The notes beneath the pieces were generated by a model that saw only the letters and a list, made by a program, of their open reading frames with translations, was not told where the DNA came from and did no database searches. A stretch of DNA of 64,000 nt, from positions 62,001 through 126,000 of the forward strand of contig NZ_CABPST010000012.1 of NCBI RefSeq assembly GCF_902459805.1, written 5' to 3'. Origin of the DNA: Pandoraea bronchicola (GTDB lineage Bacteria > Pseudomonadota > Gammaproteobacteria > Burkholderiales > Burkholderiaceae). The translations under genes were made by a program, and so were the position numbers. Shown piece by piece: positions 18,001-31,625 of the stretch; the first letter of the stretch is position 1; each line of letters begins with the position of its first letter.

Positions 18001-18804
18001 GTGACCACCCCTGTCTCTTCCTCCTCCGGCCAGTCTCACCACCGCGCCGGACGCACTATCGTCGTGACCGGTGCCGCTTCCGGCATCGGCGCGGCCATCG
18101 CCCGTCGGCTCGCCTGCCCGGATACCCGTCTGCTGCTGCATACCCGCGGGGCGTCCGAGGCAAGTCAGGCGCGGCTCGCCGAGGTGCGTGAGGCCTGCGA
18201 GGCGCTCGGTGCGCAGTGCGCCGTCTGGCTCGGCGATCTCACGGAAACGTCGGCCGCCGCACGTCTGATCGACGCCGCGCACGACGCCTTCGGGCCTGTC
18301 GACCAACTCGTGAGCAACGCTGGCTTCGCCACGCGGCAAAGCCTTGCCGACCTCGACGACGACGCCTTCGCCCGCACGCTCGCGGCAATGCCGGGCGCAT
18401 TTGCTGCGCTCCTGCGCAGCGCGTTACCCGATCTGCAACGCTCGCCACAGGCCAGCGTGATTGCCGTCAGCTCGTTCGTGGCGCATCGCTTCACGCCGAA
18501 TCAACCCGGCTTTCCCGCCACGGCCGCCGCCAAAGCCGCCATCGAAGCGCTCGCCAAGAGCGCCGCCGCCGAATACGCGCGCTCAGGCGTGACGATCAAT
18601 TGCGTTGCGCCCGGTTATACGCGCAAGGACGGCGGACACTCGGCCATCGACCCGGCCGCATGGCAGCGCGCGGCCGACGCCACACCGACCAGACGTCTCT
18701 GCGAACCCGACGATATCGCCGCGCTCGCCGTCTTCCTGCTCGGCCCGCACGCGCGCCAGATCACCGGACAGGTGATTCACGTCGACGGCGGCCTGACACT
18801 CTGA
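18001..18804 (+). CDS. Short-chain dehydrogenase/reductase family protein
   Basis: This 267-residue protein has the classical SDR layout: TGAASGIGAAIA (cofactor-binding Gly motif), SNAGFA (NNAG-like), a catalytic-type Ser in IAVSSFVAHRF, and the C-terminal PGYTRKDGG and TGQVIHVDGG segments. The expected YxxxK is TAAAK, so the catalytic Tyr is replaced by Thr at the K-minus-4 position. It may therefore be inactive, use another residue, or have another function. The start is a GTG at 18001. It precedes an MFS transporter by 83 bp on the same strand; substrate unknown. Confidence 0.82.
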   Translation: MTTPVSSSSGQSHHRAGRTIVVTGAASGIGAAIARRLACPDTRLLLHTRGASEASQARLAEVREACEALGAQCAVWLGDLTETSAAARLIDAAHDAFGPVDQLVSNAGFATRQSLADLDDDAFARTLAAMPGAFAALLRSALPDLQRSPQASVIAVSSFVAHRFTPNQPGFPATAAAKAAIEALAKSAAAEYARSGVTINCVAPGYTRKDGGHSAIDPAAWQRAADATPTRRLCEPDDIAALAVFLLGPHARQITGQVIHVDGGLTL

Positions 18805-18887
18805 ATCACAAGTGACGCCGCGCACGCACAAGAAAAAACACACGTCACACACATAACGACAAGCACACGATCCACCGAGGAGTCTTC

Positions 18888-20147
18888 ATGGCATTTTTTT
18901 CCTGGTTCAAGGAACTCAACACGAAGGAACGCAAGGCCCTGTATGCGGGCTTCGGCGGCTATGCCGTCGACGCGTTCGACTTCATGATCTATTCCTTCCT
19001 GATTCCCACACTCATTGCGGCATGGGGGATGACGAAAGGCGAAGCGGGCATGATCGCGACCAGCTCGCTCATCTCGTCGGCCGTGGGCGGGTGGCTCGCG
19101 GGCATTCTCGCGGATCGCTTCGGCCGCGTACGCGTGCTGCAATGGACGATTGCCACGTTCTGCCTGTTCACGTTCCTCTCGGGCTTCACGAACTCGTTCT
19201 GGCAGTTGCTCATCACGCGTACGTTGCAGGGCATCGGCTTCGGCGGAGAATGGACCGTCGTCACGATGATGATGGGCGAGATGATCCGCTCGCCCCAGCA
19301 TCGCGCGAAGGCGGTCGGCACGGTGCAGAGCAGTTGGTCGGTCGGCTGGGCCGCCGCCGCGCTGCTGTACTGGTTCTTCTTCGCCGTTCTGGACGAAGGC
19401 ACCGCATGGCGCGCGTGTTTCTGGATCGGTATCGTGCCGGCGCTGTGGATCACGTACGTGCGCCGCAACGTGTCGGACCCCGAGATTTTCACGCAAACCC
19501 GCCGCAAGATCGCCGAGGGCAAACTGCAAGGCAATTTCATGCAGATCTTCGCGCCTGAACACCTCAGGACGACGATCCTCGGCAGTCTGCTGTGCTCCGG
19601 CATGCTGGGCGGCTACTACGCGATCACCACGTGGCTGCCGACCTATCTCAAGACGGTGCGCGGCCTCTCGGTGTTCAACACGAGCGCGTATCTGATCGTG
19701 CTGATCGTCGGCTCGTTCGTGGGCTATATCGTCGGCGCGATTCTCTCCGACAAACTCGGACGCCGCGGCGCCTTCATCTTCTTCGCGGTCGCATCGTTCC
19801 TGCTCGGCATGGCGTACACGATGCTGCCGATCACCGACAGCGCGATGCTGCTGCTCGGCTTCCCGCTCGGGATCGTCGTGCAAGGTATTTTCGCGGGCAT
19901 CGGCGCGTATCTGACGGAGCTGTACCCGAACCACATTCGCGGCTCCGGACAAGGCTTCTGCTACAACCTCGGGCGCGGAATCGGCTCGTTCTTCCCCATC
20001 GCCGTCGGCATGCTCGCGCAGACCGGCTCGCTCGTGAAGGCCATCGGCCTGGTCGCGGGTGGTGGTTATCTGCTCGTGGTTGTGTGCGCGCTGCTGCTGC
20101 CCGAGACGCGCGGCAAGTCGCTCGTCTCAGCAGACTTCACGCACTGA
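18888..20147 (+). CDS. MFS transporter, carboxylate/sugar-acid type
   Basis: This 419-residue protein has 12 predicted membrane spans in two halves, with the MFS loop motif GGWLAGILADRFGR between spans 2 and 3 and a second copy SDKLGRRGA in the C-terminal half. YAVDAFDFMIYSFLIPTL and the RTLQGIGFGGEWT segment resemble proton-coupled organic-acid carriers such as NanT, JEN-type and AAHS-like families. A good ribosome site GAGGAG precedes the ATG. The neighbouring SDR gene may act on the imported compound, but the substrate is not evident. Confidence 0.85.
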   Translation: MAFFSWFKELNTKERKALYAGFGGYAVDAFDFMIYSFLIPTLIAAWGMTKGEAGMIATSSLISSAVGGWLAGILADRFGRVRVLQWTIATFCLFTFLSGFTNSFWQLLITRTLQGIGFGGEWTVVTMMMGEMIRSPQHRAKAVGTVQSSWSVGWAAAALLYWFFFAVLDEGTAWRACFWIGIVPALWITYVRRNVSDPEIFTQTRRKIAEGKLQGNFMQIFAPEHLRTTILGSLLCSGMLGGYYAITTWLPTYLKTVRGLSVFNTSAYLIVLIVGSFVGYIVGAILSDKLGRRGAFIFFAVASFLLGMAYTMLPITDSAMLLLGFPLGIVVQGIFAGIGAYLTELYPNHIRGSGQGFCYNLGRGIGSFFPIAVGMLAQTGSLVKAIGLVAGGGYLLVVVCALLLPETRGKSLVSADFTH

Positions 20148-20181
20148 GCGCCCATTAGCGCCCATTAGCAGCCGTTAGCGC

Positions 20182-20243
20182 CATCGGCACGCCGATGGCA
20201 AAACGGGACGCCGGATCGCCTACCGCTGTCGATCCGACGTCCC
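20182..20243. terminator. Two hairpins in the convergent MFS/lactonase gap
   Basis: A perfect 8-bp stem GCCATCGG/CCGATGGC (20182-20201) is followed by a longer interrupted stem starting GGGACG (20207) and ending CGTCCC (20243). Neither has a T-run, so these may act as weak bidirectional terminators between converging genes. Just before them the 10-bp unit CGCCCATTAG is repeated twice with a degenerate third copy (20149-20180). Confidence 0.4.
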
Positions 20244-20351
20244 GCCGCCTCACCGGGTGGCCATCCGTGTAAGCCAGCCATACCGGAACCACTTCCGCAG
20301 TGCTCGCCGCTTATGCGCTTACGCGCGGCGTCGCGACCGACATACCCCCGC

Positions 20352-21284
20352 CTACACACCTGCCGCCGAAAACGTGCCAGCCAATCCGGCATAGGGCACT
20401 TCCGGCAGTCCCTGCACGCCGCAACGCACGGCGAAAACATGACCATCGTGCTCGTTGGCGCCCGCGCCCGGACGAATCGACGTCACGAACAATGTATCGA
20501 AGTCGCGGCCGCCGAACGCGCACATCGACGGCTTCGACACCGGCAACACGATCTCCCGATCCAGCTCGCCCGCAGGCGTGAAGCGTAGCAACCGGCTGCC
20601 GTCGTTGGCGCAGGTCCAGTAGCCGCCATCGGCATCGACGGCCGCGCCATCCGGACGCCCCGGATACCGATTCATGTCGACGAACAAGCGCTGCGCGCTG
20701 ATCGCGCCGGTGTCGGCATCGAAATCGAACGCCCATATGCGACGACGCGCCGGGTGCGAATCGCTAAGATACATCGTGCGGCTGTCGGGCGAAAAGCCCA
20801 GACCGTTCTGCGTGACGAGGCCATAGACGAGCGGCGCAGAGAGCCGGCCTTCGGCATCGAAACGGAAAAGCGACCCCGCGCTGCTTGCGAGCGACATGTC
20901 CTGCACCATCGTGCCCGCCCAGAAGCGGCCCTGACGGTCGCATCGTCCGTCGTTAAAGCGCATGCCCGGCGCGGGAAACTCAGGCGCGGCCAACCGCTGC
21001 CAATCGGATGCCGCGATGACGCCGGGTTGCCCCAGACGCACCGCAAAGAGCCCGCTTTCGCCCCCCGCGAGCAATGTGCCAAAGGCGTCAAACGAGAAGC
21101 ACGCGACCTGCTCCGGAAAGGTCCATTGGCAGTGCTCGCCGTCGGCGGGCGTCACCCGATGCAATTGCTTCGCGGGGATGTCCACCCAATAGAGCGCCTG
21201 CTCGTGCGCACGCCATAGCGGACTTTCCCCCACGGCATGCGGCGTCTCGCGCGACGGCTCGAGCCTCTCGATGGACACGCTCAT
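20352..21284 (-). CDS. SMP-30/gluconolactonase family lactonase
   Basis: This 310-residue protein is a six-bladed beta-propeller lactonase of the SMP-30/RGN family. The metal-binding residues sit in GESPLWR (Glu), MRFNDGRCDRQGRFWAGTM (Asn/Asp), VTQNGLGFSPD (Asn) and RPDGAAVDADG (Asp), the usual order. Adjacent to a uronate dehydrogenase, the probable substrate is the aldarolactone made by that enzyme, which it would open to galactarate or glucarate. The ATG overlaps the udh stop by 4 bp. The longer open frame upstream, which runs into udh in another frame, was rejected. Confidence 0.9.
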   Translation of the reverse strand: MSVSIERLEPSRETPHAVGESPLWRAHEQALYWVDIPAKQLHRVTPADGEHCQWTFPEQVACFSFDAFGTLLAGGESGLFAVRLGQPGVIAASDWQRLAAPEFPAPGMRFNDGRCDRQGRFWAGTMVQDMSLASSAGSLFRFDAEGRLSAPLVYGLVTQNGLGFSPDSRTMYLSDSHPARRRIWAFDFDADTGAISAQRLFVDMNRYPGRPDGAAVDADGGYWTCANDGSRLLRFTPAGELDREIVLPVSKPSMCAFGGRDFDTLFVTSIRPGAGANEHDGHVFAVRCGVQGLPEVPYAGLAGTFSAAGV

Positions 21285-22105
21285 GCCTTGGACTCCATCG
21301 GCCCCAGCAACACGAACGGGCCCCCCTGGAAGCGCTGCGTCCAGTCGTCCATCTGTGGATCGGGGGCCGTGGGCGGGAACAGACCGGTGAATTCGGCCGA
21401 GCTGTCTTTCGGGCGAAAGCCGAGGAATGCGGCCTTCGTGTTGTCGACCCACAGTGTGGGGTTGTCCGACACGCCATAGACGATGGCATGTCCCACGCGA
21501 TTCGTGAACAGCGAGCAACGCACGAGTTCGACGAAATCGCGATAGCTCAGGTACGTCACCATCATGCGCGGATTCTTCGGTTGCTCGAACGACGATCCGA
21601 TGCGCAGGCACACGGTTTCGAGGCCGAAGCGGTCGAAGTAGTAGCGCGATAGGTCTTCGCCGAAGCACTTCGAGATGCCGTACATGCCGTCCGGGCGATG
21701 CGGTGCGTCGGCATCGAGCACTTCCGTCACGGGATGGAAACCGACCGCATGATTCGAGCTGGCGTAGACGATGCGCTTCACGCCCTGCTTCTGCGCCGCG
21801 CTGTAGACGTTGTACAGGCCAAGGATGTTGGCTTGCAGAATGTCGTCGAAAGGGGCTTCGACGGAGACGCCGCCCAGATGCACCAGCGCATCGACACCTT
21901 CGAGCAACGCGTGTACCGCGGCGCGATCTGCCAGATCGACCTGCATGGCTTCTTCGTGCGGTGCATCGGCCGTAAGCGGCACGATGTCGCTCACGCGCAC
22001 GATGTCCGCCCATTCGGCGAGCTTGCCGCGCAGTTGTTTGCCAAGATTGCCCGCCGCGCCGGTTAGCAGCAGACGGCGGAAGGGTTTGCCGGAAGTCTGG
22101 CTCAT
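21281..22105 (-). CDS. udh: Uronate dehydrogenase, NAD-dependent
   Basis: This 274-residue SDR-extended protein has GAAGNLGKQL near the N terminus, DLADRAAV, and the active-site YGISKCFGEDL (YxxxK), followed by the RIGSSFEQPKNPRMM segment typical of hexuronate dehydrogenases. It would oxidise D-galacturonate or D-glucuronate to the aldaro-lactone using NAD+. A clear AAGGAG site precedes the ATG. It forms a tight cluster with the lactonase downstream and the ExuT-like transporter upstream. Confidence 0.9.
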   Translation of the reverse strand: MSQTSGKPFRRLLLTGAAGNLGKQLRGKLAEWADIVRVSDIVPLTADAPHEEAMQVDLADRAAVHALLEGVDALVHLGGVSVEAPFDDILQANILGLYNVYSAAQKQGVKRIVYASSNHAVGFHPVTEVLDADAPHRPDGMYGISKCFGEDLSRYYFDRFGLETVCLRIGSSFEQPKNPRMMVTYLSYRDFVELVRCSLFTNRVGHAIVYGVSDNPTLWVDNTKAAFLGFRPKDSSAEFTGLFPPTAPDPQMDDWTQRFQGGPFVLLGPMESKA

Positions 22106-22280
22106 GTCACTCCTTGTTCATCGGTAGATGCAATGCATGCCACGACGCATCGCCTCAGCAAAACCGACGCCACGCCGCATACCCAAGGGGGCGCGTGCAG
22201 CGCGGCGTACGTCAAATCATCGGGCGCCGATGTCGTGCACCGCTGCACCACTCGCCGTCGTTGGCACATGAAACCTTCCG

Positions 22281-23591
22281 CTACGCATTCGCCGTTCGCC
22301 CCATGTCGACTCGCTTGACCGGCGACGGCGTGGCCGTGCCCGTGACGCCGGGCTTGACCACCGTCCACAGAATCACCGCGCCGATCAGATCGCCCAGGCC
22401 GAGCGCCACGAAGAACGGGGCATAGCCGACGGCCGTCACGAAGGTGCCGATCACCAGCGTGAAGAGCAGGTTGCCAATGCCGGCAGACAGCCCGGCCATG
22501 CCCGTCACCGTTGCCACTTCATTGCGCGGGAACAGGTCGGCCGACATCGAGATCACGCTGATCGAGAGTGTCTGGTGGGCGAATCCGCCCAGGCAGAGCA
22601 GGAAGATGGCCATCATCGGATCTTTGACGAAACCCACACCGCACATCGCCGTCATGATGATGGCACCGATCGTGAACACGACGCGCTTGCCGTTGAAGAT
22701 CGTGATCTTGAAATGCCTGTTCAGCCACACGGAGACCGTGCCGCCCATCAGACAGCCGATGTCCGCCGCCACGAACGGCAGCCATGCCGTCGCGGCAATG
22801 GTCTTCAGATCGAAACCGCGCGCCTGATTCAGGTATAGCGGCATCCAGAATACGATCGTGCCCCACACCGGATCGGCGAAGAAGCGCGGCAGGGCGATGC
22901 CCCAGAAATTGCGCTGGCGCAGAATGGAGATGAGATTCGGCTTGCGGGCATCGGCGGCGGCGTCAACGGTCTTGCCTTCGTTGATGTAGTCGGACTCCGC
23001 TTTCGTGAGCGCCGGATGATCGGTCGGGTGACGGTAGAACGCGAACCACAGCACGCCCCACACCAGACCGAGAGCGCCCGCAATCACGAACGCCGTTTCC
23101 CAGTTGTAGCGCATGATCGACCATGCGATCAGCGGCGGCGCCAGAATCGCGCCGATCGACGTCCCGATGTTGAAGATGCCGGCGGCGAGCGCGCGCTCCT
23201 TCGACGGGAACCAGAACGCTGCGGCGCGCATACCGGCCGGAATGAACGACGCCTCGGCCAGCCCCAGCAAACCGCGCAACACGAACAGACCGATCCAACC
23301 GTCTGCCAGACCGTGCAGCATGCACACCACCGACCACATCACACCGCACAGCAGAAAGCCCAATCGCAGGCCGATGCGGTCCATGAGGTAACCGGTGAGT
23401 GGCGCACCGATCGGATACAGCACGAGGAATGCGCCGGTAATCCAGCCGTATTGCTGGGTGGTAATGTGGAGATCCTTCATTACCGTGGGGGCGGCAACGG
23501 CAAGCGAGCTGCGCGCAAGGTAGTTCATGACCGTGCCGAGTGTCAGCAGTCCGATCATCCACCAGCGCAGGCCTTTGATCTTCAGTGCCAT
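22281..23591 (-). CDS. exuT: Hexuronate MFS transporter (ExuT-like)
   Basis: This 436-residue MFS protein of the anion:cation symporter family has 12 predicted membrane spans. The N terminus KGLRWWMIGLLTLGTVMNYLARSSL, PTVMKDLHITTQQYGW and YPIGAPLTGYLMDRIGLR are characteristic of ExuT/GudP-like hexuronate transporters. It is first in a minus-strand cluster with udh and the lactonase, 175 bp upstream of udh, which supports uptake of galacturonate or glucuronate. The gap to udh holds no gene. Confidence 0.88.
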   Translation of the reverse strand: MALKIKGLRWWMIGLLTLGTVMNYLARSSLAVAAPTVMKDLHITTQQYGWITGAFLVLYPIGAPLTGYLMDRIGLRLGFLLCGVMWSVVCMLHGLADGWIGLFVLRGLLGLAEASFIPAGMRAAAFWFPSKERALAAGIFNIGTSIGAILAPPLIAWSIMRYNWETAFVIAGALGLVWGVLWFAFYRHPTDHPALTKAESDYINEGKTVDAAADARKPNLISILRQRNFWGIALPRFFADPVWGTIVFWMPLYLNQARGFDLKTIAATAWLPFVAADIGCLMGGTVSVWLNRHFKITIFNGKRVVFTIGAIIMTAMCGVGFVKDPMMAIFLLCLGGFAHQTLSISVISMSADLFPRNEVATVTGMAGLSAGIGNLLFTLVIGTFVTAVGYAPFFVALGLGDLIGAVILWTVVKPGVTGTATPSPVKRVDMGRTANA

Positions 23592-23650
23592 GATGGTTGT
23601 CTCTCTCCGTGAGTCTTCTTATTGCGAGTCCGTAACTCGCATGGAGAGGC

Positions 23651-23679
23651 ATCCTACGTGAGACGATGTACGATGACAA
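23651..23679 (-). promoter_or_regulatory. Candidate sigma70 promoter of exuT
   Basis: On the minus strand TTGTCA and TAGGAT are separated by 17 bp, 60 bp upstream of the exuT ATG. The spacer contains the direct repeat ATCGT-AC-ATCGT, which could be a regulator site, but no known operator was recognised. Confidence 0.55.
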
Positions 23680-23904
23680 TGGCCGAATCTGCGGTTTACG
23701 GATAATCCCTAGTCTTTCTCCCGGCACCGTTCGCCAGCGCTGCGACCCTTATTAACACTGAATTTTTCACATTTTGGGAGAGTTTGCCCACATATGAATG
23801 GTCTGAAGCAATGTTTCGTTGTATGACATCCTATATTTAGCCATCTGCTGGGTTTCACTGCCCGCCAGTGTTCGCCAGATCCGTGAAAGCGGGGCAAATG
23901 GGCA
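23680..23904. other. AT-richer gap upstream of exuT, no gene seen
   Basis: This part of the 459-bp gap between exuT and gltD is visibly richer in A and T than the genes around it. I found no convincing ORF, RNA gene or repeat. It may hold the exu regulatory sites. Confidence 0.5.
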
Positions 23905-24042
23905 AGAAAAAACCGCCCGGACGTTGCCGTCCGGACGGTTTCTCCACAGTGACGCAGTTGCCTACCCCTGCGCCCCTCCTCTCAACCCCGTATTTGTGGT
24001 TTTGGCAGGCATCACCTGCGCGCCCCCTCCCAGAAGGGGCGC
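23905..24042 (-). terminator. gltD terminator region
   Basis: Downstream of gltD on the minus strand come a 7-bp hairpin GCGCCCC/GGGGCGC (24020-24042), a 5-bp hairpin GCAGG/CCTGC (24006-24020), and a strong terminator at 23905-23942: a 13-bp stem with one mismatch (CCGCCCGGACG type), a 4-nt loop and a run of six T. The last one is a good intrinsic terminator for gltB-gltD. Confidence 0.85.
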
Positions 24043-24050
24043 TTTGATGC

Positions 24051-25517
24051 TTAGCGCGGCAGTTCCGAGTGCCCCATGAGGAACTCGTCGACGGCACGAG
24101 CGCACTGACGGCCTTCGCGAATCGCCCACACCACCAGCGACTGACCGCGACGCACGTCACCGGCCGCGAACACCTTCGGCAGGTTCGTCGTATAGGCACG
24201 CTCGCCTTCGGTCGAGGCACGCACGTTACCGCGCGCATCCTTGTCGACACCGAATGCTTCGAGCACGGTCTGCAGCGGCGAGACGAAGCCCATCGCGAGC
24301 AGCACCAGATCGGCCTTGAGTTCGAATTCCGAGCCGGGCACTTCCTGCATCTTGCCGTCCTTCCATTCGAGACGCACGGCGATCAGCTTCTCGACCTTGC
24401 CGTTCTTGCCCTCGAAGCGCTTCGTCGCCACCGACCAGTCGCGTTCGCAGCCCTCTTCGTGGCTCGACGACGTGCGCAGCTTGACCGGCCAGTACGGCCA
24501 CACCATCGGCTTGTTTTCCTGCTCGGGCGGCTGCGGCAGCAGCTCGAACTGCGTCACGTGCTTCGCGCCGTGGCGGTTCGACGTCCCCACGCAATCGGAG
24601 CCGGTGTCGCCACCGCCAATCACGATCACGCTCTTGCCCGTGGCCAGCAACTGGTTCGCCAGCTTGTCGCCCGCATTGACCTTGTTTTGCTGCGGCAGGA
24701 ATTCCATCGCGAAATGGATGCCCTCCAGCTCACGGCCCGGCACCGGCAGATCGCGCGGCTGCTCCGCGCCACCGGCGATGACCACGGCGTCGAACTGCGC
24801 CTGCAACTGTTCCGGCGAAATCGTCTCTTTGGAGAAGTTGTTGATGTGCGCGTCGGGGTCGTCCTTGCCGACGTAGACGCTGGTGCGGAACGTCACGCCC
24901 TCGGCTTCCATCTGGCGCATACGGCGATCGATCAGCCACTTTTCCAGCTTGAAGTCGGGGATGCCGTAACGCAGCAGGCCGCCCACGCGATCGTTCTTTT
25001 CGAACACGGTGACGTCGTGACCGGCGCGCGCGAGTTGCTGCGCCACGGCCATGCCCGCCGGGCCCGAACCGACGACAGCGACCGTCTTTCCGGTCTTGTG
25101 CTTCGCGGGTTGCGGCTCGACCCAGCCTTCGCTCCAGGCCTTGTCGATGATCGCGTGCTCGATCGACTTGATGCCCACCGCGTCGCTGTTGATGTTCAGC
25201 GTGCAGGCGGCTTCACACGGTGCCGGACAGATACGGCCCGTGAACTCCGGAAAGTTGTTCGTGGAGTGCAGCACCGAGATCGCCGACTTCCAGTCCTGGC
25301 GATACACCAGATCGTTGAAGTCGGGAATGATGTTGTTGACCGGGCAACCGTTGTTGCAGAACGGAATGCCGCAGTCCATGCAGCGTGCGCCCTGCACCTT
25401 TGCCTGATCGTCGGAGAGCGCGAGCACGAACTCCTTGTAGTGCTTCACGCGTGCCAGCGGTGCTTCGTACGACTCGCTCTGGCGCTCGAATTCGAGAAAA
25501 CCTGTGACCTTGCCCAT
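24051..25517 (-). CDS. gltD: Glutamate synthase small subunit
   Basis: GltD supplies electrons from NADPH to the large subunit. The 488-residue protein has the N-terminal cysteine cluster [14 protein letters not shown] for [4Fe-4S] binding, the FAD motif [15 protein letters not shown], and the second nucleotide motif [15 protein letters not shown] for NADPH. The start [13 protein letters not shown] is the usual one. It lies 96 bp downstream of gltB on the same strand. Confidence 0.97.
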   Translation of the reverse strand: MGKVTGFLEFERQSESYEAPLARVKHYKEFVLALSDDQAKVQGARCMDCGIPFCNNGCPVNNIIPDFNDLVYRQDWKSAISVLHSTNNFPEFTGRICPAPCEAACTLNINSDAVGIKSIEHAIIDKAWSEGWVEPQPAKHKTGKTVAVVGSGPAGMAVAQQLARAGHDVTVFEKNDRVGGLLRYGIPDFKLEKWLIDRRMRQMEAEGVTFRTSVYVGKDDPDAHINNFSKETISPEQLQAQFDAVVIAGGAEQPRDLPVPGRELEGIHFAMEFLPQQNKVNAGDKLANQLLATGKSVIVIGGGDTGSDCVGTSNRHGAKHVTQFELLPQPPEQENKPMVWPYWPVKLRTSSSHEEGCERDWSVATKRFEGKNGKVEKLIAVRLEWKDGKMQEVPGSEFELKADLVLLAMGFVSPLQTVLEAFGVDKDARGNVRASTEGERAYTTNLPKVFAAGDVRRGQSLVVWAIREGRQCARAVDEFLMGHSELPR

Positions 25518-25613
25518 GTTTCTTCAGCCGGAAAGTTTTGTGGTTACCGTGCCTCACCCGCGCGCGGCACACCTGCGGGGCCCTCACCCCGAGGCGTTGC
25601 CGCGCGAGCGGCT

Positions 25614-30347
<4,734 letters not shown>

Positions 30348-30532
30348 GAGTTACACCGTCTCTTGGCGAGGTCGCCGCGCGCATGCTCGTCGCGGTCGAC
30401 CGGGTTAAGTGGGGTTGGCCGGGCGGGCCAGGGCTGCGGATTCGCGCGCGTCGAAGATCGTTCTCGGGCGTTGCCACAGGAACCGACTCAGCGCGCACGC
30501 TTTTGCGCATCGCACCAATCGGCCGAAGTTGG

Positions 30533-30561
30533 AATATACGCCATGAAATTCACAATGACAA
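30533..30561 (-). promoter_or_regulatory. Candidate sigma70 promoter of gltB
   Basis: On the minus strand TTGTCA and TATATT are separated by exactly 17 bp. The predicted start near 30526 would give a leader of about 180 nt before the GTG. Two RAYT-type repeats start 10 bp upstream of the -35 box. Confidence 0.65.
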
Positions 30562-30571
30562 AATATTTTAA

Positions 30572-30632
30572 TGGGGTCAGATTCCAATTAAAAACCGCAC
30601 CAAAAGAAAGCCTGTTTTTATTGGGGTCAGAT
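30572..30632 (+). repeat. Pair of TGGGGTCAGAT repeats next to RAYT gene
   Basis: TGGGGTCAGAT occurs at 30572-30582 and again at 30622-30632, 50 bp apart, both in A/T-rich context. Motifs of this type accompany REP-associated (Y1) transposases in many proteobacteria. The gap 30633-30693 shows no gene. Confidence 0.6.
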
Positions 30633-30693
30633 ATATTTCGGGCGGCGGAATTTTACTGAAAATATCGTCATTTCAAAGACTTGGAGGATGGCT

Positions 30694-30715
30694 GGCAGGC
30701 CGGAACCGGCCTGCC
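30694..30715. repeat. Perfect 10-bp inverted repeat beside RAYT gene
   Basis: GGCAGGCCGG-AA-CCGGCCTGCC is a perfect hairpin starting 7 bp after the RAYT stop. It has no T-run, so it is more like a REP-type hairpin than a terminator. Confidence 0.6.
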
Positions 30716-30722
30716 GAAGGGA

Positions 30723-31427
30723 TTATCCGAGGGTGCTGGCCATCGGTTTGCGGGGACGACCGCGCGTGAGCGGGCTCACTCGCCGGTTCGCCGCTAGCGA
30801 CATGCGCGCCTGATACTCGGGGCCACCGAGCAGCCACCCTTTCTGCGTGGCTGTACGCAGTGCGTCGATTTCGTGCGCCGGCAGTGGTGTCGAGAAACCC
30901 TCCGCGTAAGCACGCTGACGTTCGAACGGTGTGTTGCCGAGCGCCCAGTACAGCGCGTGGTCCGTCACCAGACTGTCGACCGTGAGGCCGACGTGGTGGT
31001 TGTAGCTCGACCACAGGTAATTACCCGGAGCGTCCACCAGGCCGGCACGCACCGGATTGAGTTCGACGTAGCGGCTGGCGAGCAACAAATAGTGCTCGGC
31101 CTCGATCACCGTAGCGCGATACCGGCCCTCCCACAGGGTGCCCGTGCGCTGGTGGCGACGATTGAAATACAACACGTAATAGCGGCCGACTGCCTGCAAG
31201 GTGGCCGGCAGGCTGCGTTCGTCGGACGGCGTAGCGACCAGATGCAGATGGTTCGGCATCATGCACCACGCGTGAATCGCCAAGCCGTTGGCACGCGCAG
31301 CGTCGCGCAAGCGGTCGTGAAACACGCGCCGGTCTTCGTCGTCGACGAAGATAGCTTGCCGGTTATTGCCGCGCAGAATGATGTGCTGCGGTTGGCGCGG
31401 AATGAAAAGTCTCGGTAATCGGGCCAT
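30723..31427 (-). CDS. REP-associated tyrosine transposase (RAYT, Y1/IS200-like)
   Basis: This 234-residue protein has the Y1_Tnp fold: RLFIPRQPQHIILRGNNRQ near the start, the metal-binding HUH motif in WCMMPNHLHLVA, and the catalytic Tyr in LQAVGRYYVLYFNRRHQRTG, followed by LWEGRYRATVIE. RAYTs are domesticated, single-copy relatives of IS200/IS605 transposases that process REP hairpins. The nearby TGGGGTCAGAT pair and perfect palindrome support this. No ribosome site is evident. Intact length argues that it is functional. Confidence 0.88.
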   Translation of the reverse strand: MARLPRLFIPRQPQHIILRGNNRQAIFVDDEDRRVFHDRLRDAARANGLAIHAWCMMPNHLHLVATPSDERSLPATLQAVGRYYVLYFNRRHQRTGTLWEGRYRATVIEAEHYLLLASRYVELNPVRAGLVDAPGNYLWSSYNHHVGLTVDSLVTDHALYWALGNTPFERQRAYAEGFSTPLPAHEIDALRTATQKGWLLGGPEYQARMSLAANRRVSPLTRGRPRKPMASTLG

Positions 31428-31472
31428 GCTTATTTAAATGTAATGCTTTAAAGCTCGACATCACGATTTGCG

Positions 31473-31500
31473 AGAGGGTTTTACCTCGAAAAACCTCTTT
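31473..31500. repeat. Hairpin upstream of the RAYT gene
   Basis: AGAGGGTTTT pairs with AAAAACCTCT around a 6-nt loop, with one mismatch. On the plus strand it ends in TTT. It separates the RAYT gene from ompW and may insulate transcription. A perfect GCTTTAAAGC palindrome lies at 31445-31454. Confidence 0.35.
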
Positions 31501-31625
31501 AAATACTGATATCTAGCTAAACCCCGTTGATTCGTACAAAAGCTCTAGATCCGGCGATTGCGCCATCAAATCCCAAGCGCATAATGCATCGAAAAATAAA
31601 TAAATAATCTTGGGAGGATAGACAA

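Noticed and set aside
20149-20180. CGCCCATTAG tandem repeat
   Set aside because: Only two exact copies and one degenerate; too short to support a function on its own.
31527-31540. FNR-like site TTGAT-TCGT-ACAAA upstream of ompW
   Set aside because: The second half matches the consensus at only three of five positions, so it is too weak to call.
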